A stretch of DNA of 64,000 bases from Ensifer sp. BR816 (GCF_000378985.1 NZ_KB905370.1:1345330-1409329); one strand, 5' to 3'. Counted from the first letter of the stretch, positions 30,235 to 39,620 are shown. Translations and numbers: made by a program. The notes: generated from the letters alone by a model not told the origin.

Positions 30235-31110
30235 CTACACGGACGAATCGTCCGCAAACTCCACAACAAGGCCGTCGGAAGCGATCGTCAAGGCGCCCTG
30301 CCAGCTTTTACGCGCCGCCGCGACCCAGTCGGCTTGTGAGATCTCCGGGTCGTCGGCTGGAATGAGATGATGCAATACGAGCCGGCCGACGCCGGCCGCC
30401 TCTGCGATCGCGCCCGCCTGTTCGGCGAATGTGTGGCTTGCAAGCAGATGTTCCTTCAGCCGCGCGCCGTTGCCGGTGCGCGCCACCAGACGGTCGACCC
30501 CTGCAGCGAGCATCGCTTCGTGGACGAGAATGTCGGCGCCGCGCGCAAGATCGGCAAGCGGCGGGAAATAGGCCGTGTCGGAGGAAAACACGACGGTGCC
30601 TTCCGCATGATCGAAGCGCAGTGCGAAACAGTCGGTGACCGGCGGGTGGTCGACACGCAGCGCCGATACGGTGAGGCCATCCTCCGAAAAAACGTCACCG
30701 TCTGAGTATTCGACGACCTCGACGAGCCTACGCAGATCCGGCCTGCCCTCGTCGACGATGCGAATGTCGATGTCGAAGGCCATCGACTGAAGGAAGCCCT
30801 GCCAACAGGCCTGCGTGCCGGCGGGTCCGAAGACGCGCACGGGATGCGCGAGCCCCGCTGTCCAGGCGGTATGGATAAGCGGCCCGAGTTCCAGGACGTG
30901 GTCCGAATGCAGATGGGTGACGACGATCAGGTCCAGCGCCTTGAGCGACACGCCGGCATCGGTCAGCCCACGGGTGACCCCGAGCCCGCAGTCGACCACG
31001 ATCGTGCGGCCGGCGATCTCGAGCAGCGACGATGTCGGCCAGGGACCGCCTGGCCGGATCGCCGGGCCGCCCTTGCTGCCAAGCAAGACAAGGCGCGCAC
31101 TCAAGACCAA
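30235..31110 (-). CDS. MBL-fold metallo-hydrolase of the homogentisate operon
   Basis: Metallo-beta-lactamase-fold protein of 291 residues with the zinc motif THLHSDH near residue 64, a later metal ligand Asp in FSSDTAYFP, and a final His in LHHLIP. It is closest in pattern to RNase Z/arylsulfatase-like MBL hydrolases; the substrate is unknown. It starts with TTG at 31110 inside the hmgA 3' end (10-base overlap) and is followed by fahA after 12 bases, so it is co-transcribed with tyrosine catabolism. A repair or side-product hydrolase for the pathway is an inference. Confidence 0.8.
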   Translation of the reverse strand: MVLSARLVLLGSKGGPAIRPGGPWPTSSLLEIAGRTIVVDCGLGVTRGLTDAGVSLKALDLIVVTHLHSDHVLELGPLIHTAWTAGLAHPVRVFGPAGTQACWQGFLQSMAFDIDIRIVDEGRPDLRRLVEVVEYSDGDVFSEDGLTVSALRVDHPPVTDCFALRFDHAEGTVVFSSDTAYFPPLADLARGADILVHEAMLAAGVDRLVARTGNGARLKEHLLASHTFAEQAGAIAEAAGVGRLVLHHLIPADDPEISQADWVAAARKSWQGALTIASDGLVVEFADDSSV

Positions 31111-32468
31111 TCGCCCTCCGGCGTCCCGTTGAAGCGCTTCTTGAGGTCGGTCCAGCAGTCGACGTAATTGTCCTGCAGCGTCTCCAGTTCGGCGGCGAAA
31201 CGGGTCAGTTGCTGTGGGAAACGGGTCTCGAACATGAAGGCCATGGTATTGTCGAGCTTCACCGGTTTCAACTCGCCGTTCGTCGCCTTTTCGAAGCCGG
31301 ATGCATCCGGCCCATGCGCCAGCATCATGTTGTGCAGGCTCATGCCGCCCGGCACGAAACCTTCTTCCTTGGCGTCATAGCGGCCTTGGATCAGTCCCAT
31401 GAATTCGCTCATGATGTTGCGGTGGTACCAGGGCGGGCGGAAGGTGTGCTCGGCGACCAGCCAGCGCGGCGGGAAGATGACGAAATCGATGTTCGCCGTG
31501 CCCTCCTCCCCCGAGGGCGCAGTCAGCACCGTGAAGATCGACGGATCCGGATGGTCGAACAGGATCGCGCCAACCGGCGAGAAGGTCTTGAGGTCGTATT
31601 TGTAGGGCGCGTAGTTGCCGTGCCAGGCGACGACGTCGAGCGGCGAATGGCCGATATCGACGACATGGAACGAGCCGCACCACTTCACCTGCACCCGGCA
31701 CGGCGCCTCCTTGTCCTCGAAGGCGGCGACCGGCGTCTTGAAGTCGCGCGGATTGGCCAGGCAATTGGCGCCGATCGGACCGCGATCCGGCAGCGTGAAC
31801 TTGGCGCCGTAGTTCTCGCACATATAGCCGCGCCAGACCTCTTCCTCGCCGAGCCGGGTGACCTTGAACATCGTGCCGCGCGGCACAATGCAGATCTCCG
31901 ACGGCGCCACGTCCATCTTGCCGAGTTCGGTGAAGACGCGGATCGCTCCCGTTTCCGGCACGATCATCAGCTCGCCATCGGCGTTGAAGAAATAGTCGTC
32001 CTCCATGTCGGAATTGAAGGCATAGGCATGTGCCGCCATGCCGACCTGCGTCAGCACGTCGCCCGCCGTCGTCATCGTGCGGATACCTTCAAGGAAGTTC
32101 AGCGCCTCGGTCGGCGTCGGCAGGGGGTTCCAGCGCACTTGCCCAAGCGCCAGCGAGTGCTCAGCGGCATGCGGCGCCGTCTTCCAGTGGGGGTAATCGA
32201 TCTTCGTGAAGCGGCCGGTATGTCGCACACTCGGCCGTATGCGGTAGAGCCATGAGCGCTCGTTGGTGCCGCGCGGCGCCGTGAAGGGCGAGCCGGAGAG
32301 CTGTTCGGCATAGAGACCGTAATTGCATCTCTGCGGGCTGTTCTGCCCCTGCGGCAGGGCGCCGGGCAGGCTTTCGGTCTCGAAGTCGTTGCCGAAACCC
32401 GGCATGTAGGCGAGCGCCTGTTCCTCGCCGGTCGCTCCGCCGCGGCGCTTTTCCGCCTTGTCCAACAT
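31101..32468 (-). CDS. hmgA: Homogentisate 1,2-dioxygenase
   Basis: Fe(II) dioxygenase opening the aromatic ring of homogentisate to maleylacetoacetate. ATG 32468 is preferred because GAGGAG lies nine bases upstream; the ATG at 32477 directly abuts that sequence. Signature stretches: [31 protein letters not shown], and the metal site region [15 protein letters not shown] (written here as [15 protein letters not shown]) with [16 protein letters not shown]. About 455 residues, normal length. First gene of an operon with the MBL hydrolase, fahA and maiA. Confidence 0.94.
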   Translation of the reverse strand: MLDKAEKRRGGATGEEQALAYMPGFGNDFETESLPGALPQGQNSPQRCNYGLYAEQLSGSPFTAPRGTNERSWLYRIRPSVRHTGRFTKIDYPHWKTAPHAAEHSLALGQVRWNPLPTPTEALNFLEGIRTMTTAGDVLTQVGMAAHAYAFNSDMEDDYFFNADGELMIVPETGAIRVFTELGKMDVAPSEICIVPRGTMFKVTRLGEEEVWRGYMCENYGAKFTLPDRGPIGANCLANPRDFKTPVAAFEDKEAPCRVQVKWCGSFHVVDIGHSPLDVVAWHGNYAPYKYDLKTFSPVGAILFDHPDPSIFTVLTAPSGEEGTANIDFVIFPPRWLVAEHTFRPPWYHRNIMSEFMGLIQGRYDAKEEGFVPGGMSLHNMMLAHGPDASGFEKATNGELKPVKLDNTMAFMFETRFPQQLTRFAAELETLQDNYVDCWTDLKKRFNGTPEGDWS

Positions 32469-32498
32469 GGTTTGCATCTCCTCTTCAGTACCGCATAT

Positions 32499-32535
32499 TA
32501 GTTACAATCGTAACTATTGATTTTGTAACTATCAA
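32499..32535. promoter_or_regulatory. Palindromic operator between hmgA and the MarR regulator
   Basis: TAGTTAC-aatc-GTAACTA is a perfect inverted repeat at 32499-32516. A further GTAACTA at 32525-32531 sits within TTGAT...ATCAA. All lie in the 82-base divergent gap, as expected for a MarR-type repressor controlling both hmgA and itself. Confidence 0.75.
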
Positions 32536-32550
32536 CGGCGGAGGGATTGC

Positions 32551-33012
32551 TTGACCGAGGTGTTCGAACTCGAGGCCTTCCTCCCCTACCGGCTCAACCG
32601 GGCGGCGGAATTCGTATCGCTGCGCTTTGCCGCGCAATACAAGGCGCGTTTCGCGCTGACCCGGCCCGAGTGGCGAACATTGGCCGCCCTCGGCAGCTCG
32701 GACCGCAGCATGACGGCGACCGAGATCGGCGCCCATTCATCGATGCACAAGACGAAGGTGAGCCGCGCCGTCTTCGGCCTCGAGCAGCGGCGCTGGCTGA
32801 AGCGCGAGGAGGATGGCCGCGACCGCCGGTTCGAGCACTTGGCGCTGACGCCCGCCGGCCAGCAGGCGTACAAGGAACTGACGGCGCTGGCGAGCACCTA
32901 TCAGGCCGAATTGCTGTCGATGCTCGGGGCGCCAGAGATGGCGGCGCTTTCCAAGGGTTTGTCGGCCGTGGAACGGGCGATGAAGAACACCAGGCGCCCC
33001 GGCGACAGCTAG
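32551..33012 (+). CDS. MarR family regulator (probable hmg repressor)
   Basis: Winged-helix regulator of 153 residues. The central domain (ALTRPEWRTLAALGSSDRSMTATEIGAHSSMHKTKVSRAVFGLEQRRWLKREEDGRDRR) is typical MarR, including the DGRDRR wing. It starts with TTG at 32551 behind GGAGGGA. It diverges from hmgA and shares a palindromic control region, so repression of the homogentisate operon is the likely role. Its stop codon TAG is completed by the first bases of the intergenic repeat at 33011. Confidence 0.88.
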   Translation: MTEVFELEAFLPYRLNRAAEFVSLRFAAQYKARFALTRPEWRTLAALGSSDRSMTATEIGAHSSMHKTKVSRAVFGLEQRRWLKREEDGRDRRFEHLALTPAGQQAYKELTALASTYQAELLSMLGAPEMAALSKGLSAVERAMKNTRRPGDS

Positions 33013-33105
33013 AGCAATTCCAGGAAAAGTGTGTAACGGTTTTCCGCCCGGAATTGCGTAATTTCAAAGAGTTAGATCATTTCACCGTTTCAATGAAACG
33101 ATGAA
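33011..33105 (+). repeat. Dispersed rhizobial-type intergenic repeat, copy 2
   Basis: Nearly identical to 25976-26077 but lacking its last bases. It sits exactly between the convergent MarR and Lrp genes, completing the stop of the first and encoding the last residues and stop of the second. Confidence 0.85.
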
Positions 33106-33581
33106 GGCTTCATGCGTTCGGGAATCGGCAGGCCCTCGAAACTCTTCAGCGTCTCCAGGACGATCGAGGTCTTCACATGCTGGACGCTGTCATGCGGCAG
33201 CAGCACGTCGTTGACGAAGCGCGAAAGGCCGGCGAGGTCGGGCGTCACGACGCGCAGATGGTAGTCCATCTCGCCGGTGAGCGCATAGGCCTCCAGCACC
33301 TCGGGCAGCCCCGAGATCAGCTTGGCAAAACGCTTGGCGTTGTCTCGGTTATGGGTGGCGAGCGTCACCGAAATCACCACCATCAGATCGAGTCCGAGCT
33401 TTTGCCGGTCGATCTGCGCCTGATAGCCGGTGATGAAGCCTTCCGCCTCGAGCCGCGATCGACGCCGCGAACACTGCGACGGTGAGAGTGCGATCCGCTC
33501 GGAGAGTTCGTTGTTGGTCAGATGCCCGTCGCGCTGCAGTTCGTCGAGAATTTTGAGGTCGAATCCGTCAAGCTGATTCAT
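33090..33581 (-). CDS. Lrp/AsnC family regulator (probable hpd regulator)
   Basis: 163-residue transcription factor with an N-terminal HTH (FDLKILDELQRDGHLTNNELSERIALSPSQCSRRRSRLEAEGFI) and a C-terminal RAM effector domain (EVLEAYALTGEMDYHLRVVTPD). It diverges from hpd across 131 bases, so it probably responds to an aromatic amino acid and activates hpd. The last few residues (about KPSSFH) and the stop codon are read from the intergenic repeat at 33011-33105. Confidence 0.9.
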   Translation of the reverse strand: MNQLDGFDLKILDELQRDGHLTNNELSERIALSPSQCSRRRSRLEAEGFITGYQAQIDRQKLGLDLMVVISVTLATHNRDNAKRFAKLISGLPEVLEAYALTGEMDYHLRVVTPDLAGLSRFVNDVLLPHDSVQHVKTSIVLETLKSFEGLPIPERMKPSSFH

Positions 33582-33712
33582 TCATGCACCCCGGCATCGT
33601 ATTTTGCACAATTCATGCACGATCTGCGCCGATTCGCGCAAGAATACAAGCATCATGCATCGGATCTGCGCCATACTCCAACAAAGTTCGGAGGAACGAG
33701 AGGAGATTTTCG

Positions 33713-34831
33713 ATGGGTCCGTTCCCGCATGATGCCCCGCCCGCAACCATCTCGGCAGACAATCCCGCCGGCACGGACGGCTTCGAGTTCGTCGAGTTCG
33801 CCCATCCGGAGCCGGAGAAGCTTCAGGAACTCTTCGGTCGCATGGGCTACACGCCGGTTGCCAGACACCGGACGAAGAACATCACAGTTTGGCGGCAAGG
33901 CGACATCAACTACATCCTGAATGCCGAACCCGGCTCGCATGCGATGCGCTTCGTCGACAAGCACGGCCCTTGCGCCCCGTCGATGGCCTGGCGCGTCGTC
34001 GACGCGAAGCATGCCTTCGAGCACGCCGTCGCCAAGGGCGCCGAACCCTATACCGGCAATGACAAGAGCCTCGTCGTGCCGGCGATCGTCGGCATCGGCG
34101 GCTCACTTCTCTATTTCGTCGAGACCTACGGCGCCAAAGGATCCGCCTACGACGCCGAGTTCGAATGGCTGGGCGAACGCAATCCGAGGCCCGCCGGCGT
34201 CGGCTTCTACTATCTCGACCACCTGACCCACAACGTCTATCGCGGCAACATGGACAAGTGGTGGGCCTTCTATCGCGAGCTGTTTAACTTCAAACAGATC
34301 CATTTCTTCGACATTGATGGCCGCATCACCGGGCTGTTGAGCCGGGCGATCACCTCCCCCTGCGGCAAGATCCGCATCCCCCTGAACGAGTCGAAGGACG
34401 ATACAAGCCAGATCGAGGAGTATCTGAAGAAATACAAGGGCGAGGGCATCCAGCACATCGCCGTCGGCACAGAGGCGATCTACGACGCGACCGACCGGCT
34501 GGCGGAAAACGGTCTGAAGTTCATGCCCGGACCTCCGGACACCTACTACGAGATGTCGCACGAGCGCGTCCACGGCCACGAGGAGCCGATCGAGCGGATG
34601 AAGAAGCACGGTATCCTGATCGATGGCGAGGGCGTGCTGAACGGCGGCATGACGAAGATCCTGCTGCAGATCTTCTCGAAGACCGTCATCGGGCCGATTT
34701 TCTTCGAATTCATCCAGCGCAAGGGAGACGAAGGCTTCGGCGAGGGCAATTTCCGGGCGCTGTTCGAGTCGATCGAGGCCGACCAGATCCGGCGCGGCGC
34801 GCTCGACACCCCGCCGGCAGCAGCCGAGTGA
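33713..34831 (+). CDS. hpd: 4-Hydroxyphenylpyruvate dioxygenase
   Basis: Fe(II) dioxygenase turning 4-hydroxyphenylpyruvate into homogentisate, feeding hmgA. The start at 33713 (MGPFPHDAPP) follows GAGGAG; the frame is open upstream into the promoter but without family similarity. Metal ligands are the His in YLDHLTHNV, the His in GIQHIAVGT and the Glu in the C-terminal FGEGNFRALFESIE helix. 372 residues. Control is probably by the divergent Lrp-type gene. Confidence 0.95.
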   Translation: MGPFPHDAPPATISADNPAGTDGFEFVEFAHPEPEKLQELFGRMGYTPVARHRTKNITVWRQGDINYILNAEPGSHAMRFVDKHGPCAPSMAWRVVDAKHAFEHAVAKGAEPYTGNDKSLVVPAIVGIGGSLLYFVETYGAKGSAYDAEFEWLGERNPRPAGVGFYYLDHLTHNVYRGNMDKWWAFYRELFNFKQIHFFDIDGRITGLLSRAITSPCGKIRIPLNESKDDTSQIEEYLKKYKGEGIQHIAVGTEAIYDATDRLAENGLKFMPGPPDTYYEMSHERVHGHEEPIERMKKHGILIDGEGVLNGGMTKILLQIFSKTVIGPIFFEFIQRKGDEGFGEGNFRALFESIEADQIRRGALDTPPAAAE

Positions 34832-34902
34832 GGCCGACGCGCGTTCAGGTGAAGTGCCGCGCGTCGGGCCGGGCGCGCGGCACGAATGTCGTTTCCGTCA
34901 TA

Positions 34903-35679
34903 TCAGTTGGACCAGCGGCCCCGCGGCGGGCTCAGATCGCCTTCATGCCGGAAATAACGCGACGCCGCTTCGGTGCGGTTGCGCACGTTCATCTTCTTGT
35001 AGATGTTGCGGACATGCACCTTGACGGTGTTTTCCGAAAGCCCGAGCCGGTCGGCGATGATCTTGTTCTGCGTACCCATGCAGATCAGATCGAGAATCTG
35101 GATCTCACGGGTCGTCAGCACACTCCTGCCGCTCTCGCCCCTCCGTTCGGCCTCGATGGCCTCGACGACCGGCGGCCGTTGCACGGCAGAGCTGTTTCCC
35201 CCAAACCCCCGCGGCGCCAAACGCCGAAGCAACGCTGCGGGGAAATGCTCGCCGCCCTTCATCAGCAGGTCGATGGCGGTCAGGCAGACATCGAGATGCA
35301 GGTTCAAGGGCAGCACGCCATGGATCAGGCCTTCATCGACGAAGCCGGCGATCGACGTGTCGAGCTCGTCGGCGTTCTCCACCACGACGCCGATCGAGGC
35401 CTTGGGGTGGAATTCATGAATCATTCTGATGATCGATGGGAAAGTGCTTGCCGGCATGCGGTAGAGCATGACCAGTGCAACGTCGACGAGATTTCCATCG
35501 AGCAGACTATCGGCTTCCGATAGGCTCACCACCTCATGCCCTTGGAAGCGGGTGCCGATTGCTTGCGTCAGGCATTCAGCAAGCAGGTCCGCCTTGGCGA
35601 GCATTACGATCTTACTTTTCTCTGCTAAAACCTTGTTGTTATCTTCAAAATTGCTCAGGGTAGAGCTCTCACGATACAT
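34903..35679 (-). CDS. LuxR-type response regulator with degenerate receiver (paralogue 1)
   Basis: 258 residues: an N-terminal receiver-like domain (about 23-145) and a C-terminal LuxR HTH (LTTREIQILDLICMGTQNKIIADRLGLSENTVKVHVRNIYKKM, about 188-240). The strand that should carry the phosphoacceptor Asp reads VALVMLYRMP, with Leu72 in that position, so phosphorylation in the usual way is unlikely. The start at 35679 has AAGGAGGG just upstream. A paralogue of equal length and with the same Asp loss lies at 60792-61571. No histidine kinase is adjacent. Targets unknown; it is the gene nearest the secretion island. Confidence 0.85.
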   Translation of the reverse strand: MYRESSTLSNFEDNNKVLAEKSKIVMLAKADLLAECLTQAIGTRFQGHEVVSLSEADSLLDGNLVDVALVMLYRMPASTFPSIIRMIHEFHPKASIGVVVENADELDTSIAGFVDEGLIHGVLPLNLHLDVCLTAIDLLMKGGEHFPAALLRRLAPRGFGGNSSAVQRPPVVEAIEAERRGESGRSVLTTREIQILDLICMGTQNKIIADRLGLSENTVKVHVRNIYKKMNVRNRTEAASRYFRHEGDLSPPRGRWSN

Positions 35680-36855
35680 TTATCCCTCCTTGGGCGTCCC
35701 CTGAATTCTTATGGGCGTAAGACCCCTCTTGAAGAACGCCTGTGTTTAAAAATTTATTCGAATAAAAAACGAACTCTCCACGGCGGAAAAATTCGTAATG
35801 ACTAATGTATCGTAAATATGGGGGATATGAAACAGCCCAAACGGGTTAGATTGACGGGGTGAAGCCGTCTAGATCGTCCGAAAACGAACCAATTTTGGGC
35901 CTATCCATCCAAAGCCTTGGACAAGCCGGGAAGCAGCCGTGCACTTTCCGCCGGGTTCGAGCACCCTTTGCTTTTCAGGGGTAATCGGCGGACCAAGAGC
36001 TGGGGCGGAAACGGCGGGGTCGCGACGACATTCAAGCCTAGGATGTAGATCGCGACCCCGCACGTTCTAGCCCGCCGCTGCCGCCAGCGATACCAACAAA
36101 GGGCTATCGCCCCTGGCACGCAGTCTATTTCCGACCCTCGTGCCAGCGCCCGCGCACCCCGCTCCAGCTCCCGCAGCAGCTTTGTGCCTGACTTGATACC
36201 GAAAGAATCCACGCTGGCCGGATCTGACACCGGGGCAATACGGAGGGTCGCTGCGGCCGTAACGGATTCACAATGTTAACATTGTGTTAACGCGCATGAC
36301 GAGTGGGATCGCGGACGCGGCCAGGCACCGATCTCTTTTCGCCGGCGCCCGATCCGCCACGGCAACCTCTTTGCCCCAGCAGCACCGGCGCCGCAGATGA
36401 AGCCGATCCGTCAAGCGGCTGCCGAGACTAACCATAATTGGTATCTATCGCTTCCCCACATTCCGGATCACACTGCAATGGTCGCACGGTGTTTTGGCGT
36501 CTCCGGATAGTGTCCTGCGTAGATTCGGAAGTATTTATATTACATTATCATGACTAATCGTATGACATATCATTTTTTGACGTAAGAATTTATGACAGGA
36601 TAAACCCCTGTCTCCCAATTATACTGAAAAAGAAATAGAAAATATCGAAACCCGCAGATGAGCTGTATCACGTTCATCTGGTTGAAGATGAGCCAGCGCC
36701 ATAAGAATCCTAAAAGAGATGAAAGGGTTTCGGTGCTGGCTCCCTCTCCTCAAGTCTCTCACCAGACATTGCCAGGAATGCCCCGGACCTGCGGTCCCGC
36801 GCATCCGTGAATCGGCTCGCAAGGAAAGTATCCAGCAGGGCGCGCCCGCCGGCCG
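35680..36855. other. Long intergenic region with AT-rich stretches
   Basis: About 1.2 kb without a convincing gene. Base composition falls clearly in 35740-35840 and 36520-36660 compared with flanking genes, suggesting promoters, an untranslated RNA or transferred DNA. Short open frames here (for example 35901-36230 on the minus strand) lack family features or a good ribosome site. Confidence 0.5.
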
Positions 36856-37392
36856 TCAGCGCGGGAAGGAATACCGCTCGACGATGCCCCAGATTCCCTT
36901 GTTGATCTTCATGATCTGATCGATCGCCTCGCTGATCCTTGCCAATTCCGCATCGTCGATCTGCTCGATCTTGCCATACTTGATCGTATCCTTGCTGTCG
37001 AAGATGGCCATCAGCTGGGTGCTTGCCTGGTCTCCGGTCTCGTCGAAGGAATAGATGCAATGGCTGTATTTGTTCCTGAGCTTCGCCTGCCGTCCCAGCT
37101 GCTGTGTCGCCGCCAGGATCTCCTGCCTGCGATCGGATGGCGTCTTGGCCATCTTGGCGAGGCGCTCGACGAGCTCGATACGGGCGCGAGTCGTGTTCAG
37201 CGTCAGGAAGATAATGACCGCGGTTTCCTTGTCCACATTCGCAAGGCCCGCAATCAGGTAGATGAGCAGACTTTCCGTGTTGGTCCACGTGTAGTTCAGC
37301 TGCCCGATTAAAAGAAGAATCTCGTGAAATCTCTTCATAGCTGGTTGCCGTTGCCGAACGTCTCCGTCGGGATCGCTCATATCCGCTTCCAT
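36856..37392 (-). CDS. Uncharacterised protein with HEPN-like RNxxxH motif
   Basis: 178-residue, mostly alpha-helical soluble protein that I do not recognise by name. The ATG at 37392 has GGAAG nine bases upstream; MSDPDG at 37380 is an alternative. Residues 106-111 read RNKYSH inside a helix-rich context (QAKLRNKYSHCIYSF), matching the RNxxxH motif of HEPN-domain ribonucleases and related proteins. Whether the rest folds as HEPN is not established here. It stands between AT-rich gaps, next to but opposite the secretion island; no toxin-antitoxin partner gene overlaps it. Confidence 0.7.
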   Translation of the reverse strand: MEADMSDPDGDVRQRQPAMKRFHEILLLIGQLNYTWTNTESLLIYLIAGLANVDKETAVIIFLTLNTTRARIELVERLAKMAKTPSDRRQEILAATQQLGRQAKLRNKYSHCIYSFDETGDQASTQLMAIFDSKDTIKYGKIEQIDDAELARISEAIDQIMKINKGIWGIVERYSFPR

Positions 37393-37886
37393 TTATGTCT
37401 TCCGGGTAAATAGGTTTGGGCCCTAACCTTGCCGGCTGCAAGTAGCCCTAAGGGAGTAGAGCTGCAAATCCATTCTTAAGAATTGCCTCTTCGCGAAAAT
37501 TCTTTCTGCCACGCATCAACCAGTGGCTGACCGCCACCCGTCACGACTACCCTACGGGGCTAGCTCGAACTGACAGCTTACATTTCCTGAGACTTGGCAA
37601 CAGACTGCCCGGGCAAAATGACGAGCAGGGAGGCTCGAGCCAGGGGACCGCCACTGCGCCGGATGCGCAGCTGCCCTTCGAGAGGCCCGACAAGCTGCTC
37701 CAGCATGAAGGAGGGCATCTACCACCATATTTTGAACATTCGATCTCCGGTCGCGCTTGGCCGCCCGGCGATCAAAATTTTCACTGAGATAGCTTTGTAC
37801 ATTTCAACACTGGACCGCACACCCCTTAGCTGCGTGAGAGAAAAAAGCGGCTTGGCTGGCGCGGCCTCAATCTGAGGAAGACCATT
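37393..37886. other. Intergenic region upstream of the repeat-protein operon
   Basis: Roughly 490 bases between the divergent HEPN-motif gene and the Gln/Gly-repeat gene. It should contain the promoter of the secretion operon. AT-rich segments occur near 37720-37810; I could not assign a clear -35/-10 pair. Confidence 0.5.
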
Positions 37887-39620
37887 ATGGCTAGCAACGA
37901 CAAGACTTTCCTGTGGCCCTGGGAAGACCAATCACAGGATCAGACGCAGGACCAGGCTCAGGCCGAGCTTCAGGCACAGCTGGAACTGCAGAAGCAGGGT
38001 CAGGGACAGGACCAAGGACAGGACCAGGGGCAGGGCCAAGGGCAGGACCAGGGGCAGGGCCAAGGACAGGACCAGGGGCAGGGCCAGTCGCAGTACAGTG
38101 AATCCTACAATGGCAACCACAATGGCAATGGCAATGGCAACCTGAACGGTAATGGCAACCTGAACGGTAACGGCAACCTGAACGGTAACGGTAACGGCAA
38201 CCTGAACGGCAACGCCAACCTCAACGCCAACCTCAATAAGAACGAGACCAAGGTCGACGTGGAGAGCAAGACGGACGTGGACGTCGACGTCGACGTGGAT
38301 CTCGACCTCGAAGGTTGGCAGCCCAGCGATGACGATTTCGTCGACATCGACCATTCGACCATCGACGGCATGGCCAGCGTCAGCTTCAAGGACATCTTGA
38401 ACGGCTCGCTCAACGGCGAGGGCAACGACGTCGGAAACGTCTTCAGCCAGTCCGCCATCATGTCGGATGACGACCACCTCGAGGGCGTCTCGGTCGACGG
38501 CAACCTGGAGCAGAGCGGCAATGCCCACGGCGGTTACGCCACGGCAGGCGATGGCATCACGGCCAGCGGTGACGGCGGCGAGGGCGGCGGCGATGCCGAT
38601 GCCGACGGCGGCGACGGCGGCGACGGCGGCTTCGCGGTTGGCGGCTTCGCGGCCGGTGGCAAGGCGATCGGCGGCGACGCCGACAATGACGGCGACGCAG
38701 ATGGCGGCGACGGCGAAGGCGGCCTCGCAGCAAGCGTCGGTGTCGGAACCGGTGGCAGCAGCGGTGACGCCAATGGCGGTGGTGCAACGGGCGGTGCCGG
38801 TGGTGCCGGCGGTGCCGGTCTCGGCCTCGGCCTCGGCCTCGGCCTCGGTCTTGGCGTCGGCGCGGCAGCTGGCGGCGAAGGTGGCGATAGCGAAGCCGGC
38901 GACGGCGGCGACTCGGGTGACGTCGAGAGCGACGAAGCGGAAGCTGAGGATGCTGGCGACGGCGGTGACGGCGCAGATGTCGACGACTTCTCGATCCCGA
39001 TCCTGAACTTCGGCGGCGACGGCGGCGACAACGATGGCGGCAACAGCGTTGCTGTCGGTCGGACCGGCAATGCCAACGGCGGCAGCTCGGACGATGCCGG
39101 TGACGGCGGCGGTGCACTTGGCGCAGGCCTTGGCATTGGCTCGGGTATCGGTGCCGGCGCTGGTTACGGCGGCGGTGGCGGCGGTGGCGGCGGTGCCAAC
39201 GCGAACGGCGGAACCTCCGGCGGCGCCACGGGCGGAACCGGGACCGGCGGTGCGGCAACCGGCGGCGCTGGTGATGGCGGCTTTGCCCTCACTGGTGCAT
39301 GGGCTGGCGATGCCTTGGCTGGCGGCGGTGCAGGCGGTGCAGCCACGGGCGGCGCAGGCGGCGCAGGCGGTGCAGGCGGCATCGCAACGACCGGTGCAGG
39401 CGGCGCAGGTGGCTCGGGCGGGACCTGGGGTTCCTACAATGGCGACGATAGTTTCCTTGAAGGAATCTCCTCGGCAACGGCCGATGCCGTGATCGACACC
39501 AACGCCTTCAACCAGCAGATCGTGCTTGGCGCCAATCTGCAGGGCAACACCATCGACATGACGGTCGTCGGCGGCAATTACAGCTCGACGGCCATCGGCG
39601 AAGACGACGACGCCGCTTGA
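37887..39620 (+). CDS. Gln/Asn/Gly-repeat protein, probable type I secretion substrate
   Basis: 577-residue low-complexity protein with no signal peptide. In order: a short head (MASNDKTFLWPWED); Gln-Asp/Gly-Gln repeats to about residue 70; Asn-Gly/Asn-Leu repeats to about 115; a Val-Asp run (DVDVDVDVDLDLEGW); a non-repetitive block containing FSQSAIMSDDDHLEGVSVDGN; a very Gly-rich, Ala/Asp-containing region at about 210-525; and a C-terminal block with NQQIVLGANLQGNTIDMTVVGG. Absence of Sec signal, acidic Gly-rich composition and three following secretion-linked genes suggest export by the ABC/HlyD pair downstream. It is possibly a matrix or surface protein. Function is not known. ATG 37887 follows GAGGAAG. 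Confidence 0.85.
   Translation: MASNDKTFLWPWEDQSQDQTQDQAQAELQAQLELQKQGQGQDQGQDQGQGQGQDQGQGQGQDQGQGQSQYSESYNGNHNGNGNGNLNGNGNLNGNGNLNGNGNGNLNGNANLNANLNKNETKVDVESKTDVDVDVDVDLDLEGWQPSDDDFVDIDHSTIDGMASVSFKDILNGSLNGEGNDVGNVFSQSAIMSDDDHLEGVSVDGNLEQSGNAHGGYATAGDGITASGDGGEGGGDADADGGDGGDGGFAVGGFAAGGKAIGGDADNDGDADGGDGEGGLAASVGVGTGGSSGDANGGGATGGAGGAGGAGLGLGLGLGLGLGVGAAAGGEGGDSEAGDGGDSGDVESDEAEAEDAGDGGDGADVDDFSIPILNFGGDGGDNDGGNSVAVGRTGNANGGSSDDAGDGGGALGAGLGIGSGIGAGAGYGGGGGGGGGANANGGTSGGATGGTGTGGAATGGAGDGGFALTGAWAGDALAGGGAGGAATGGAGGAGGAGGIATTGAGGAGGSGGTWGSYNGDDSFLEGISSATADAVIDTNAFNQQIVLGANLQGNTIDMTVVGGNYSSTAIGEDDDAA
37996..38240 (+). repeat. Coding tandem repeats (Gln-Gly then Asn-Gly)
   Basis: 37996-38087 is built from short units such as CAGGACCAGGGGCAGGGCCA; 38109-38240 from units such as AACCTGAACGGTAATGGC. 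Both are in frame and likely to vary in copy number between strains through slippage. Confidence 0.85.

Noticed and set aside
35901-36230. Possible 109-codon gene
   Set aside because: No family features, no clear ribosome site, in an AT-rich non-coding gap; could be a decayed gene, but nothing supports it.
37996-38240. CRISPR-like array
   Set aside because: Units are 6-18 bp, in frame and without spacers; they encode amino-acid repeats.
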